64,000 nt of DNA from Heterocephalus glaber (GCF_000247695.1 NW_004624849.1:1437012-1501011), one strand, 5' to 3'. Positions 1-42,922 are shown, counted from the first letter of the stretch. Made by a program: numbers and translations. The notes: a model not told the origin generated them from the letters alone.

Positions 1-2
1 GG

Positions 3-1321
<1,319 letters not shown>

Positions 1322-1405
1322 GGCCAGGGATTTAGCTCAGTGGTTCCAGCGCCTGCCGCACAAGCACAAGGTCGCGAGTTTGAGCTCCACTACCAAAAAT
1401 AAGAT
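1322..1405 (+). mobile_element. ID-type tRNA-derived SINE with target-site duplication
   Basis: The element begins gggccagggatttagctcag, with an A box and a B-box-like segment (gtcgcgagtttgagctcc), and ends in an A-rich tail. The 14-mer aaaataaagttaag occurs at 1308-1321 and again at 1406-1419, a target-site duplication. The insertion therefore went into the 3' UTR end of the PSMC6 pseudogene and is younger than it. Confidence 0.85.
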
Positions 1406-1421
1406 AAAATAAAGTTAAGAA

Positions 1422-2773
1422 AAATAATGTGTGTATGGCAATGAAATCATTAAAAGTGTATAAATAAAATGTATGTGAATACCATCATAAAAAAACCATA
1501 CCCAGATGTACAGACTTTTGCAGACACTGCTGTACAATGGTTCAAACACACAGCACGAACTTGAACATACACAGTTACCCTCTCAGGCCTACAAGCAGAC
1601 ACACAGCCACACACACAGGTGACAGAACCCACAGGCCCCTCAGGAGGACTCTCACACCCCCCAGCTTGGCCTCTGTTCTCCAGCAGCCAGCAAAGACTGA
1701 TGCCACCATGTCCAGATCAGCAGTTCCAGGCAGCAGGAAGTTGGAAGGTTGAGCTCAAACCAGGCGAGCCTTCTCTACTGCATGCCCCAGTGTGAGTACG
1801 TCACGTGAGCTCCACTATAACATTCTCAGGGTCACTTTAAAGAAAGCGAAAAGGATGCACAGGGACAAAGAGATAGGCAAGGGAAAATATGAGAAGGGAG
1901 AGATCTCTGAGGGCAGATGAGGCTACTGGTGGTTTAATGAAGGCAAGAGGAGAGAAGAAAGGGAAGGAACAGGATCTTTTCATTCAGCATCCCTGCTCCC
2001 ACCCAGGTCTGGATACTCAGGCTGAGGGCAGCCATGCAGCTGGCAGGACTCGTACTTCCCATCCATGCTTCATCAAAAAGGTAACTTCCAGTGGACTCCT
2101 TCCTTCTGTTCCTCTGCTAGGGATCAGTCAGGGGAGCTAACTATCATCCTGGACGTGGCCCAGGAAAAGCTTTCAGGAATCAACCCCAGCCCAGTGCATC
2201 AAGATCCAGTGGCCAATCAAGTTTGTGGAGTTATTTCTGGATCAGTAACATTTTCCTTTTCCAGAGAATTCCCGGGCTGGTAGGGGAAGCAGCACCCCAG
2301 AGTGGGAGGGGGAGAGCTGGCTGAGTCCTGAGCTCAGGTATCTGCACTCACTGAGGTGAAGATATCTGGCCTGGAACTGGGGGCCTGTGGGCCACTTGCT
2401 GGGGAGAGGCTAGTAACCCTTAAGACTCTGGGGACAGGAGGGCAGCCAGTCCCCCCATTGTAGGCTGGCTCAATCCCATGAAGGGGGCAGAGTTCCTGAC
2501 GTTCTGACCTCCCTCAGGCCAAAAGGAGGGGCAGCAGAACTCATGAGGAGGTAAGAGCAACTTGAAAATGAAATCACAGAGGCAGGGGCTTCAGCCCAGC
2601 TTGGGTCCCTGAGTTCGATTCCCATTTCTCAAGGCCTGGGTGTCAGACCCACCATGGCCAAGTCCTGTCCCCGACAAAGGAGCTGGATGCAGTCCCAGAC
2701 TCAAAGGCCCGCTCCCTCACTCAGTGTGCAGGCACTGTGCTGAGGCTCAACTAGCCATCTTGTAATCTGCCTG
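1422..2773 (-). other. SCN4A: SCN4A 3' UTR and downstream flank; end not defined
   Basis: No coding sequence is recognisable. By position, some of this is the 3' UTR of SCN4A, whose stop codon is at 2774-2776. I find no AATAAA on the minus strand; the best hexamer is an ATTAAA at 1933-1938 (minus), which would give a 3' UTR of about 850 nt. In human the 3' UTR is longer, so the true end may lie elsewhere, even under the pseudogene. Confidence 0.4.
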
Positions 2774-31575
<28,802 letters not shown>

Positions 31576-31800
31576 CCTTGCATTCTGGGCCCAAGGGGCC
31601 AGGTGAGTGGCAGGTGGTCAGCAACACAGGGCGCTGGGTGGCCACCCCGCCCTGGGCCTGTGGCCCAGTCCTCACCTCCTGCCTGCCCAGAGGCTGGGCC
31701 AGGGAGGTAGGTGTGGGGGCCCTGTTGGGACTGGGAGATATGCCTGCAAGATCCGGCTGCTGCTACTGCTGCACAGGTGCTGGGCACAGAGCATCCCCCT
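31576..31800 (-). promoter_or_regulatory. SCN4A: Presumed SCN4A 5' UTR/proximal promoter with E-boxes
   Basis: No TATA box or start site could be fixed. Three CACCTG (minus) E-boxes lie at 31600-31605, 31611-31616 and 31774-31779. This type of site is bound by myogenic bHLH proteins or by ZEB/Snail repressors, and E-boxes are known to control the rat homologue. Assignment is by position only. Confidence 0.35.
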
Positions 31801-33660
31801 CCCCGGGTCTGCACTGCACTCTCCCCAGCAGTGGGGTGGGCTGCCCTCAAGACTGACAGCAAACCAAGCAGATCCTCTGCAGCCTTGGGGACTTGGGGAC
31901 AATGCCCCAGAGCCCTCAACACCTCCTGGGCCCAAGCTCCGGGAACTGCATGGCTTCAGCCTATAGGGACAGAGAGAGAACAACAGCTGACTGTGTCCAT
32001 GTGATCTCTACATGGGCCAGGGCAATGGGCTTCATAGGGTCAGCCTAATGCAGCATTGGCAAATGGATTTTATCTTGGAGGCCACGTGGATTGGGTGATA
32101 CCAGCTACCTGGAGATGTGGGTGGAGAACACTGAAGTCTCAGCCAGACTCAAGCAAGAGGATGGCTGTGATTGATTAGTAATGTCTACCAGGGGCAGATC
32201 AGAAGAAGGTGGTATCACTGCCTGTATTTGCCATCCTTGGCCTGGATGGAGGGAAAAAGAGAATGTGGGAGTGTGGAGTTCCCTTCTTGATCTTCGAGGT
32301 GCTTTTAGTTGGGCTGTAAGAGGGGAGAAGGAAGGGTCTCAGGGTTTGCACAGGGTTTTAACAGCTCCTCTTGTGGCCCTGTGGGAGCCAACCCCCTTGG
32401 GAAAATGGGTGGGCTGGAGGGTGTAGCAAGAAGACATAGGGTATGTGCAAGGGGCCGTGTTAGGAGAGTTGCAGATCCTAGCACAGAGAAGGAAGATGCG
32501 CAGCACAGGGCATAGGAACAAGGAAATAGGTAATTCCCATGGGGACAGGTGAGAGCTTCCAGGGCCTGTTAGGCTGGTTATCCCCATAAGAACTGGAAGG
32601 GGGAAAGGGTCACTCACCAGGAGACTTTGGGGCCTGTGAGTATTGTGTGGAATGTCTCCTGGGACAGTCCCTGATCCCTCCCCTGGCCCCTGGCCCATTC
32701 TGCCCAGCCTCCCAAGCCTGTTCTCCATGGAAAGGCAGTGCTGGGTCACTCATTGAAAATGGCTCTGGGAGAATGGCCACATTAGCAGATAGGCACAGGG
32801 GGACCACTGCAGTCCAGTCACAGCCATCACAAGCCCACATGCATGAACCCTAGATCCACCTCCCCTAACAAAGGGACCTGGACAGACCCCAGTCGATCCC
32901 CAGAGCTGCACTGACAGCAGCCCTGTCACAGCAGGCTGGTCCAGGCTCCAAACCTTGCCCCTCCCCTGGCCAGCAGGCATATCCTCAGGCTTGACCAACT
33001 CGTGGGGAAGATGCCATTGGGCAAAGCTGTCCCCGCCTGTGCCTGGCTCCCCAGCTGCTCCCTGTCAGCCTCCAGGGAGTCGTGTTTCCAGGGAATGACT
33101 CTGCTCATTCCTTCCCACCCCTTCCCTCAGTTCCTCAGCTGCTCACTGACGCCATTGTGTGTGGGGTTGTGAGCACACATGCAAGTGTGCATGCGCACCT
33201 GTGCGTGCATGTGCACATACACATATTGTGCACACCCAGTCCCTCACACAGGCCCTCACAGCCCTGTCACACACCTGGCCACCTTTCTCCACATCAGCCA
33301 CCCCTTGCATGCTCTCATCTGTGCGTCACCATGTGAGGATGCTGGCCTGCCAGATGGCCTTGGAGGGATCTATTCAGTTCACAGTCCCCACCTGGCAGCT
33401 GTCTCTTGATCCAGATCCTGCTCTCCTTCATAGGAACCCAGAGAAATCAAAATCCAGAGCCAAAGCCTATCTTTAACATAGCCCTTGAAGAAACCCTTCT
33501 CGCCTGAGTCACAAGAGCCCCAGAAACAATCCTAGAGTTTATTCTCAGCTGAGCCTCTGAGCATCCCTCACTACTCCTGCCTTTTTTCTTGAGAGTAGAT
33601 GTAGCCCAGCCCTCTGGCCACTTGTGGTCTCTGCTCTGGGACTTCCTCTCCCCCACCACT
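31801..33660. other. Intergenic: no gene seen
   Basis: Ordinary mixed-composition sequence with short open frames only. A CA/TG-rich stretch (about 33165-33260) is the sole simple repeat. No splice-linked coding pattern was recognised on either strand. Confidence 0.5.
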
Positions 33661-33669
33661 GGAAGGTGA

Positions 33670-33764
33670 TTTCTTTTTTTTTTCCCCCCTCTGTACTGAG
33701 GATGGAACTCAGGACCTTGTGCTTTCGAGGCGGGCCTGGCACCACTGAGCTAAATCCCTCGCCC
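33670..33764 (-). mobile_element. ID-type SINE, outer copy of a stacked pair
   Basis: T-rich tail complement, then gaggatggaactcaggacct and ccactgagctaaatccctcg. Its presumed target (ctggaaggtgatttctt) upstream and ctggaagttgctttctga downstream are similar but not identical. Confidence 0.8.
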
Positions 33765-33782
33765 TGGAAGTTGCTTTCTGAA

Positions 33783-33881
33783 CACTTTTGTTTTCTTTTT
33801 TCTTTCTTGGTACCAGGGATCAAACTCAGGTCCTTGAGCTTGCGAGGCAGGCGGCAGAACCACTGAGCTAAATCCTCAGCC
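33783..33881 (-). mobile_element. ID-type SINE, inner copy with 18-bp target duplication
   Basis: A second ID copy (ggtaccagggatcaaactca through ccactgagctaaatcctcag). The 18-mer ctggaagttgctttctga precedes it at about 33764-33781 and follows it at about 33882-33899, exact in both places. Confidence 0.88.
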
Positions 33882-33899
33882 CTGGAAGTTGCTTTCTGA

Positions 33900-35741
33900 T
33901 ACAGCATACATCTCTCCCTTCAAAATCTGTGCTTCATCCTAACATCCTCTCCTCCTGCCCTTTCACCCTTCTTGGAGCCACTTTATGTCTGAATGTTTTA
34001 TTATGTGAAGGGAAAAATATCTCACTGGCTGGGCCAGTCAAAGCGCACTTTGGGTTGGTGGCTGGCAAAAGCATCATGGCATTAGATCTGGCCAGTTTCC
34101 ATGTCCCCCCAGCATCACTGTCCTCTCACTTCTCCAGGGCTATAGCTGCTCACATTCACCTCTCCCCTGCTCTACACAAGAAGGAAGCCCTCCCTGGGGA
34201 CCTGGCTGGGTGGATTCCTCCCTTTGTTTGGGTCACTAGTGTGCCTAATGCTCAGTAAGTTTATCAAATGAACAAATGAATGAGTGAATTAGAGGGAATG
34301 AATGAATTAGCCTCAGCCCTCTTCTCCTTTAAGAGCACTCTGAACTTAAATCACAACCAGAAACCATTATCTTCTCTGATATCACAGATCAAGTTCTCCC
34401 CTCTCCTGCCTGTCTTCTTGGCACTCAGCTCAAGGGCCTAGGACCGTGATCTTCAGGCTTTCTCATGTCTTCAGTTCTTTCTGCCCTGCACTCTCCACAT
34501 ATCAGACCCCTTCTGGCTTCACTTCCCACCTCATCCAGCCTTAGTTTCATGATCCAGAGTCTAGCAGGATCCAAGATCTAATTCCTTACTCACAAATACC
34601 CTTTTCTAAGTCATCTCTGACCAGCTGGATGTTGCCAGACAAAGGCACTACTGGGCTGGGTTCACATTAAATTTGCAGTTACAAACTCTGGCTTTGCCCT
34701 CAATCCTTCCAGCCCTGTGAGTACAGAATTTTCTGGTAGCCTCATTTTTCCACTTTTTTGAGAACAAACATTTCATGTCTTCCCACCTGATGACCTTGCT
34801 TCCTCCTTCACTGAGAAAGTAGGAACCATGGTAAAGTCTACAGAACCATTTGTATCCCCTTTTCCTCCATTCTATCAGAATAGAAAGATAATCATAATCA
34901 AAGTCTGAGTCTCCCACTTGGACTCAGGACCTTGAACCCTCTTGCTTCCCCAGGATTTCATTCTCTCGTTATTTTTCCTCTCTACCGGGCCAGAGATTTA
35001 GCTCACTAGCGCTGTCCCTACTACTCAATGACTTCTTCACATTTATGAGCAAAACTTGGTGTCTCCTATCTTTAAAATAATGGCAGCTACAGCAAAACAA
35101 TTTTCCCATTCTCACATCTCTCTTCACCTATTGCCCTATTTTTCTGCCCTTGTTCATAGAAAAACTTCTTGGAAAGTGTCTACACCAGCTGTTTCTACTT
35201 CTTTACCTTTCATTCATTCCTCAACCCATTCCAACCTGGCTTCCATTTATCCTAGTCAATTGAACCAGCTTTGTTAAGTCACTAACACCTTCCCTGCTGC
35301 CAAGTCCAGCACATACGTTTCTGTCTTCACTTCCTTCAATCTCTCAGAAGCATTCAATCCAGTTGGCCACAGCCCCCTTCTGGAACATTCTATCCTCTCA
35401 GCCTCCTTGGAATCACATTCATGGTTTCTCTTCTACCTGCCTGCTTGTTCCTTATCAATTTCCTTTACTTGTCCTTTTCTCTACCAAATCCTTAAAATTT
35501 CTCAGGGCTTGCTTTCCACAGGGTGACATCGTGCCTGTGACTGTAAATAAAGTCATGGGAACAAGGTAAATGTCTCCTTTGAACTCCACACTGATATATT
35601 CCACTGTCTCCTGGAAGGTTATATGGGGATAACTAAGAAGCACCCCACCTGGAACGAAACGTTTGTGTCCTTCCACATTCCATCTTCTCTCTCAAGCCAG
35701 AAAATGGCACCACCCCCATCTAGCTGCTCAAGTCAAAAACA
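33900..35741. other. Intergenic: no gene seen
   Basis: Pyrimidine-rich, low-G sequence. A short ID-like remnant (gggccagagatttagctcac) lies at about 34984-35010. An open minus-strand frame at 34648-34917 has no recognisable homology and no splice context. Confidence 0.5.
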
Positions 35742-36775
35742 GTGTGAAGAGACAACCCACAATGTGGGAAAAATTTTTTACCAGCTGTTCCTCAGACAAA
35801 GGACTACTATCTAGAATACATAGAGAACTGAAAAACATCAGACCTCCCAAATTTAAAGACCCAATCCAAAAATGGGCATCTGAAATGAACAGACATTTCT
35901 CAGACAGAAGTAAAAGCAGCAAATAAACATGAAAAGATGTTCAACATCACTGGCCATTCGAGATATGCAAATGAAAACAACGCTGAGATTCCACCTCACC
36001 CCAGAAAGAATGGCTGCTATCATGAAATCAACCAATAACAAATGCTGGCAGGGATGTGGGGAAAAAGGAACCCTACTCCACTGCTGGTGGGAGTGTAGAC
36101 TGGTGCAATCACTGTGGAAGTCAGTATGGAGATACCTCAAAGAACTAGGGCTAGAGGTCCCATTTGACCCAGTTATTTCCCTACTGGGTATCGTCCCCAA
36201 AGAATTAAAAGAATCATACCACAGCTGTATATGTGCACCCATGTTCACAGCAGCACAGTTTGTAATAGCTAAAACTTGGAATCAGCCCAATTGTCCATCA
36301 ACTGGAGACTGGATAAAGAAAATGTGGGGTATTTTTTATAAAATGGAGCACTACTCAGCCATAAAGAATGAGAAATTAGAGACATTTATAGCTAAATGGA
36401 TGCACATTGAGGCGATACTCTTAAGTGAAATAAATAGGACAGACATGTAAATACTGAATAGTTTCTCTGGCATGAGAAACTGAAAGTGTAAATAAGGATC
36501 AAGATGCATAATAGATATTGAAATAGGAAGAAAAAGCCCAAAGGGGAAGGGAAGTGGGAGGGATTGGCGAAAGGAAAGAAGGGAATGGAATTAACATGAA
36601 AAAATGAAAAAAATGGAAACAAAGTCTTTGTAAATGGGGAGGGGGTTTGAAGGGAGGGCAGGGGAACGGGGAAAAAATAAGAACCAAGGCAGATTATGTA
36701 AAGGTACAAATTTCCAATGATGAATGTCGTTATACGGTATGTACGAATAAAATTAATTTAAAAACAAAAACAAAA
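35742..36775 (+). mobile_element. 5'-truncated L1 with partly open ORF2 C-terminus
   Basis: An uninterrupted frame at 35929-36450 encodes the L1 ORF2 protein tail, including the Cys-rich/Trp motifs [20 protein letters not shown] and [20 protein letters not shown] and [10 protein letters not shown] purine-rich 3' UTR and A-rich end follow. It is homologous to the copy in SCN4A intron 14 but less damaged, so probably younger. It lacks the reverse transcriptase and cannot move by itself. Confidence 0.9.
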
Positions 36776-37012
36776 ACCCCAATGCATCTCCCTGAATTCT
36801 CCTATTCCCTCGCTGTTTACATCCGGTTAGTCCCAAGTTCCACCAATAGCATCTCCAAAAGGTACCTAACATTCACTTTTTCCCACTCCCCTGGCCCAGA
36901 CCACAATAATCTCTTGGAGCAGCCAATTTCCTACAGCCTGTTTTTGCCACTTCCCCTCCAAGTCAGTCCCATAAAATAGCCATTGATCTTTTAAAAACAA
37001 AAACCCAAATCT

Positions 37013-37102
37013 GAGGCTGGGGATTTAGCTCAGTGGTTCCACCGCCTGCCTCAAAAGGGCAAGGTCCTGAGTTCGATCCCCAGTACCAAAACAAAACAAA
37101 AC
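37013..37102 (+). mobile_element. ID-type SINE, well preserved
   Basis: It reads gctggggatttagctcagtg, then gttcgatccccagtaccaaa and an A-rich tail (caaaacaaaacaaa). A-box and B-box segments are intact, making it a good reference copy for the family in this genome. Confidence 0.88.
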
Positions 37103-37237
37103 AAACGCAAATCACATTGTTTCTCCTCGTAAAATTCCCTAGTAACTTCCTGTTACACAATTTAACCATCCTGTGGTGGCCCACTAGACTCTGAGGATCT
37201 GGCTCCTGCCTACCTTCCCATCTTCATCTCCTGATCC

Positions 37238-37252
37238 CCCCCCCCCCCCCCG
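37238..37252. repeat. Poly(C) tract
   Basis: A run of about 14-15 C residues in intergenic DNA. Confidence 0.85.
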
Positions 37253-37494
37253 CTTCAGTCCTGCTTGCCTCTTTCCAGCTCCTGAAGCTGAGCTCCTGTC
37301 TTTGGGCCTTTACCCAGACCCTTGCTGTCCCTGGGATTTTCATCCCCTTTACTTGGTGGTCCCTTCTTATCCCCCTGGTCTAAGCTCAAATGTTCCCTTC
37401 TCCTTTTGCTCTCTGCCATAGCCCCTGGTATTTTCCTTGACATAATTTATCATGATTTATAATTACTTATTTGCCTGATTTATTTGTTTCTCCC

Positions 37495-37612
37495 ACTAGA
37501 TTGAAATGCCAACAGAGCAGCAACTGTATCTGCCTAGGCCCCATGTGCTCCCAGCACTGGGCATACAGTAGGCATTCAGTAAGTATTTGTTGAATAAGTG
37601 AACAAAAGGATG
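37495..37612 (+). repeat. L2-like 3' end fragment
   Basis: It contains cagcactgggcatacagtag, gcattcagtaagtatttgtt and gaataagtg, the typical end of an ancient L2 LINE. Confidence 0.65.
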
Positions 37613-38594
37613 AGGCCTTGGATATAGACCTTTCCAGGGATCCCATGGATTCTTCTGTGTTTCATTTGTCCATTCATCCATCCATCCACCTATCCTGTTT
37701 GTATGCCAGAAGCTGAGCCAGCTGTGAATAGGGCACAAAGATGCACAGTTGGGGTTCCTGCCCATGGAGGGCTGGCAGCCTTGGGGAAAGTGGATGTGGG
37801 CACACATGGCTATGATATGTGAAGGAGGTGATACCTGCCCTCAAGAGGGAAGTTGATGTTGCTATCAAAGTTCAGCTGGATGAGTGGTTACTTCCAAGAA
37901 GGGGAGGGAAGATGTGATTTTTCAAGTGGGTCTCAAAGGAAGAGTAAGTTCAGAACATGGGAGACAGGGGAAGGACGTCCCAGGGAGAGGAAACAGCCAG
38001 AGCAAAGGCAGAAGCAAGTTACAGGGGACACACATCAAGCCCAGAAGCTGTTTAGGGGGTGGGGAAAGTGGAATGACAGTGGGCCCAGCACTTGATGCTT
38101 GGCCTGGGGGGTCTGGATTCATCTTGCAGCCTTGGATTCATCTTGCAGCCCCTTGTAGGGGTTAGGGCTCAAGTGAGGCCACTATTGTATGTTCTGCCCA
38201 CCTTTCCATGTGTCTAGAACAGATCAAGCAAGCTGTGTTGTTTTCAGTGGGCACTAGTGGAGGTATAGGACATCTGGGATGTTTGGAAGTGACTTCCTGG
38301 CAGGGAGAAAGAATTGACCACACTCTAACGCAAAGGAGGTGATGTGCTGCCAGATCTCCACGTGGTTCCTTGGGCTGCAGTGAGGAGTGAATGGGACCAA
38401 CGTGACAGCTCCGACTCTCCTGCCACCTGTCCTCTGGCCAGCCTGGTCCCTGAGATGTGGCAGTTAAGAGTCTAGGGGTTCCAGGCAACCTCGTCCTGGT
38501 GCCTTTGAGAATGTGGGAATTGCAAGGACCTGAGAGAGCATTGAGTCCAACTCCCATATCTCACTGTAGAGAAGTGAAGGCCAGGTAGAAACAG

Positions 38595-38795
38595 ACTACA
38601 TATTTATTCATTCAACAAACACTTTCTGACCATCTGCTATGTACTGGGCTCTGGTCTGGGTGCCAGGGTTGACCACAGTGGTGGCAAAGTCCCTGTCCTC
38701 ACTGAGCTTGCATTCCAGAGGGAGGAGGCAGACATTAAATAGGGAAGCAAATAAGATAATTTTAGAGAGTGATAAATGAGAGGCTGAGCCAAAAC
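38595..38795 (+). repeat. L2-like fragment
   Basis: It contains tttattcattcaacaaacac, then tgctatgtactgggctctgg and gagcttgcattccagaggg, typical of degenerate mammalian L2. Confidence 0.6.
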
Positions 38796-39299
38796 TAAAA
38801 CCCAGCTCCCTGGGAGCCAGGACTGGAGCCCATCTAGCAAGTGAAAAGTCCCATCGGAACTTCCCTCCAGACGGAAGTTTGAGCGGAAGTGGTGGGTAAA
38901 ATCAGGCAGTCCTGGGGGCCTAGAGGTTGTGAGCAGACAGGGACAGAGGTGGGGGAGGAAGGGTTGGGAGTAGCCAGCCAGGCTGAGACCAGCTGTCTGC
39001 AGGCACAGAGCCGAGGGTGAGGACGCTGGAGGGCGAGGCAGTTCTCCCTGGAGCAAGTCCAGCCGGCATTGTTTCTCCCTGTGGGGAAGCCAGATCAGAA
39101 CACCCAACCCCAGATACAGTCTGACCACAGAGGCCTTTTCTCCCTGGCCTGGATACCTTTTGTGTCCATTCATCCCAAGATGGCACTGCTTCTGCAGGAC
39201 CCCAATCACAGTGTGGAGTTTACCACCACCTCTGTGTTTCCCTCCTGAGCTGTGATCTAATTAGATCTTACCCTAACATATAAACTGTGTAACTGATTT

Positions 39300-39860
39300 T
39301 TCTCTTTTCAACCCACATGTAGATCAATGAAACATTGGCAAATTAAATCCAACAATGTATTCAAAGAATTGTACACCATGGCCAAGTGGAATTTATCTCA
39401 GGTATGCAAAGCAGGTTCAACATTTGAAATTCCACCAATGTAATCCATCATAACAACAGGCTAAAGATGGAATATCACGTGATCAGTTAATAGATGGAGA
39501 AAATACATTTGAAAAAAATCAAATAACCAATTATGCTAAAAACACTCAGCAAACTAAGAATTGAAGGAAACAATTGATAAAGAAAATTTACCATAACCCA
39601 CAACTAGAAGCTTTCCCACTAATATCAGGAACAAGGCAAGGGTGTCCCCTCTCATCATTGCTTTTCAACATTGTACTGGAAGCCCTACGTAATGCAATAA
39701 GACAAGAAAAGGAAATAAAAGATGATATTGATTGGGAAGGAAGAAATAAATCTTTGTTTACAGATGCCATGGTTGTCTATATACAAAATCAGAACTGACA
39801 AAAATATCTCTTGGAACCAATAATAATTATAGCAAAGTTGCAGGATACAAAGTTAATATC
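39300..39860 (+). mobile_element. L1 ORF2 reverse transcriptase fragment (degenerate)
   Basis: A frame at 39574-39798 reads [20 protein letters not shown], the L1 reverse transcriptase core, then [12 protein letters not shown], where the catalytic Asp pair is changed (ADDM-type sequence reads TDAM). Flanking sequence matches the same region in broken frames. It is an older fragment than the 35.7-kb copy. Confidence 0.85.
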
Positions 39861-42730
39861 TAAGTGTAGGACTTTATCTCTACCTAAATTCTCCTTGTCT
39901 TTTGTGCCTCTATACCTCCAGTCTTGTGAAGGCTTATTGGATCTTGATTTATCCTCAGTTAAAGTTCATCCCTCACAACAGGGTATCTCTAATCCTGATA
40001 GTCCCAAATTATTGGCCAGGCAAAGCCCAGGACAACCCTCATCCCTGTGCACTTCTAGAAAACCTCCCTCCTGCAAAACCTATGCTTTTAGAAGGCTTCT
40101 TCAAATATCCAGAAACTCACTCAGCTGCACTGCATCAGCCTGAAATTCCCCAAGTAGTTTCAGCCATGCCCTTGCCAGCCCAGGATATAAACACTGTGGT
40201 GAAATACACTCCTGTGACCTGCCTCTCACAGCCTCCTTCATTTGGTCTAGTTCATCCCTGGAGATAGAGAGATGGTAGGTAGCTTGCTGGTCTTGCTCAG
40301 AACCCAGCCACTGCCCCTCTTGCCAACCAAGCGTGTGCATCATCTCCAGCAAAGCTGCTGATAACCCACCAGTGTCTGGCTGTTTGTTTCTTTGGGAGCA
40401 AAATTACCCAGAGCTGTATGTGATCAGTGAAGGCACCCTGCACATACATGCTTTAGGCTTCACATGTGCTGGGGTCTTAGCTTCAGAACTTCCTGGGAGA
40501 CTGAAACAGACCAAACTTCTGTCTTGGCCAAAGAGAGCACTGGACATCCAGGTGGACTACTTCCCCCATTCCTGTGTCCCCACTGTGTTCCAGCTCAAAA
40601 AGCAAAAAATGATCCCCATGTCCTGCTAGCTGTAAGCCTCAAGTCACAGCTTTTTCTTAGCTGCAGCAGGCTGGGCCAGGGTTGTGAAGGGGGTAGTTGT
40701 TATTTCTCTGCCAGCACTTAGGGCTTGGAGAGGAAGGAGAGCAAAGTGGCCTCTGCCTTGGCAGGCCAAGGCCTGAAGGACGTCACCCCCGGTGGCTTTC
40801 CTCTTCTGGCCTAACACCCGCTACAGAGGAAATCTGTTCCAAGGGGCCTTGGAGGGTGGCCTGGGGCAGGGAGTATGAAGTAGAAACCCCTGGACACTCC
40901 AGGCCCCATGAATTCTGGAAACCAGCTGAGGTCATGGTCGGGCTCCTGAGCAAGGGGAGGAGCTGGTGCTCATTGCATTTCCATGTCGAGGTCAGGACAA
41001 GCTCCTCTTCTCAGGTGCCTAATTCAACCCGCATGAGGATTTGTTCTACCCAAAGTAAGAATGGTAGTGGTGGCCACATTTATTTTGCCTTTACTGTATG
41101 CTAGTTTGGTTTCCAGTTCGGGATATGTGGGCAACTCCTCCCTCTACAATCAGTCTTGTTTCGTGCTAGTCCCCCAGGGCTCTCCAAAAACACTGGGCAC
41201 TTTTTCCCCAAACTTTGGCCTCTTCTCCTCAGCCTGGCCTTTTCCATTTACCTAGGGTGCTTTTGGTTAGCTCAGGGACCCATGAAATAAAAACCTACAA
41301 ATGGGCTGGGTTTAGATTTTGTGTGCTGTGCCCCCTTCCTGCTAACCTCCTCCCAGCTCTTCTGTGGGCCCCGGAAGCTTTTCTCCCCAGGAGTAAGGCC
41401 CGTGGGTGGGTTTTAAGGTCTCAGCTTTAGGTCAGAGGGATGTATTTCTGTGCTGACTCTTGGCTTCAGCCCTCTTGGGAAAGTCTCCTTGCAGTAGGAG
41501 GGTTGGTTCCTTTGGCCCTGAAGCAGTACATCCACCCACACTTTTGACATGCACAGGCCCACAGGTAGAAGTTTAAAGAAACATTTCCCGATGAAAAGTG
41601 ATTGTGGATGCATTCATTTTCTGTTCACTGTGTGCTGGGCCCTGTTCCAAGGGCCTTACTTTCACTATCTCTGCTAATAAGTGGAAGAGCCAGGATTTGA
41701 ATGCAGCTCTCTAATGTGCCAAATCCTCATGCCTACTACTACAAATAGGGCCTCCCTCCAGCCCTTTAGGGAGTTGGGCTGGGCATAGCTGTCCTCCTCC
41801 AGCACAGGTGGCCCCTGGGCTAGCCTGGTCCTCATCCCTCTGTCCTCTTTAAAGGGCAGGCCCCCTGAAAGGTTTGGGCTGCAGAGTGAGCCTGGCAGGC
41901 ATTGACAGGGCTGTGCTCAGGCCTCCTGTGGCTTTGGACTGGGGTGAGAACAAGGTTGGGCACACAGGTCAATAGTTTGGTAAATAACCTTCTTCCAGGT
42001 TTGGTTTTTATTGACACCAATCGACCATCATATGCTTCCCAACCCCCACTACAGCTCCCCCGCCATACACACACACACTCTTGTCAACTCTGAGTCATTT
42101 TCCAGCTGCTGGAGGGGATGAGGAGGCTGCTTTGTTCCCCCCAGGCCTGGGGCTATTGGCTTAGATCTTTCCAAGGAGCCTAAAGCGTGGTGACCTGGAC
42201 ACCACCCACTCTGCTCCCCACAGTGGGGTGTGCACAGATGCCCTGTGCAGACAGGCCGAGCCCACCTCACCTGCCCTAGGACGGCTCCTCCCCAGTCCAG
42301 ATCTGCCACCCTGTACCCTTCCTGCTCTCCTGCTCCTTCTTGCTCTTCCACTCGGAAATGTTCTGCCTATTTTCCCTTGCAGCCCCTCTATCCCATTCCA
42401 GGCCCCTCCAGCCCTCTCAGTGCCAGGAGAATGCCAGGGCCAACTGGGCTCCTCATCCCCTCCATCAACTCCCACCATCCAGGGAGGTGGCCTGAGAGTC
42501 CTCCCTCCCGAGACACTGGGTGCTGGGGTCACAGCCAGCAGCCCTCCAGCTACCTGACATCTCCCTTCTGCTCTCTCTGCCCTAACAGGTAGCTCCTGCC
42601 CTTCAGCCAGACACTTGAGCACTTGGTCCTGCCCAGAAACTGCTCCAGGGAGGTTTTCTCCCCATTCTTCTTTGAAAATTTGTCTCCAGAATTAGATTGA
42701 CCAAGAATTTACAAACCTCAAAAAAGATAA
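39861..42730. other. Intergenic: one unexplained open stretch, one MIR
   Basis: A plus-strand frame of 121 codons (39902-40267) is not recognised. A MIR-like fragment lies at about 41600-41740 (ctttactttcactatctctg region). The rest shows nothing I can name. Confidence 0.45.
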
Positions 42731-42922
42731 GAGCCAGCCAGGTGTGATGATACTCTCATGTAGTCCCCAAACTCTGGGAGGCTGATGCAGGAGGATCACA
42801 GATTTGAGCCCAGCCTGGGCAACTTAAAGACTTTGTGAGACCCTGTCTCAAAATAAAAAATAAAATAAAAAAAGCCTGGGAATGTAGCATAGTACAAAGG
42901 CCATGGGTTCAATCCCCAGTAC

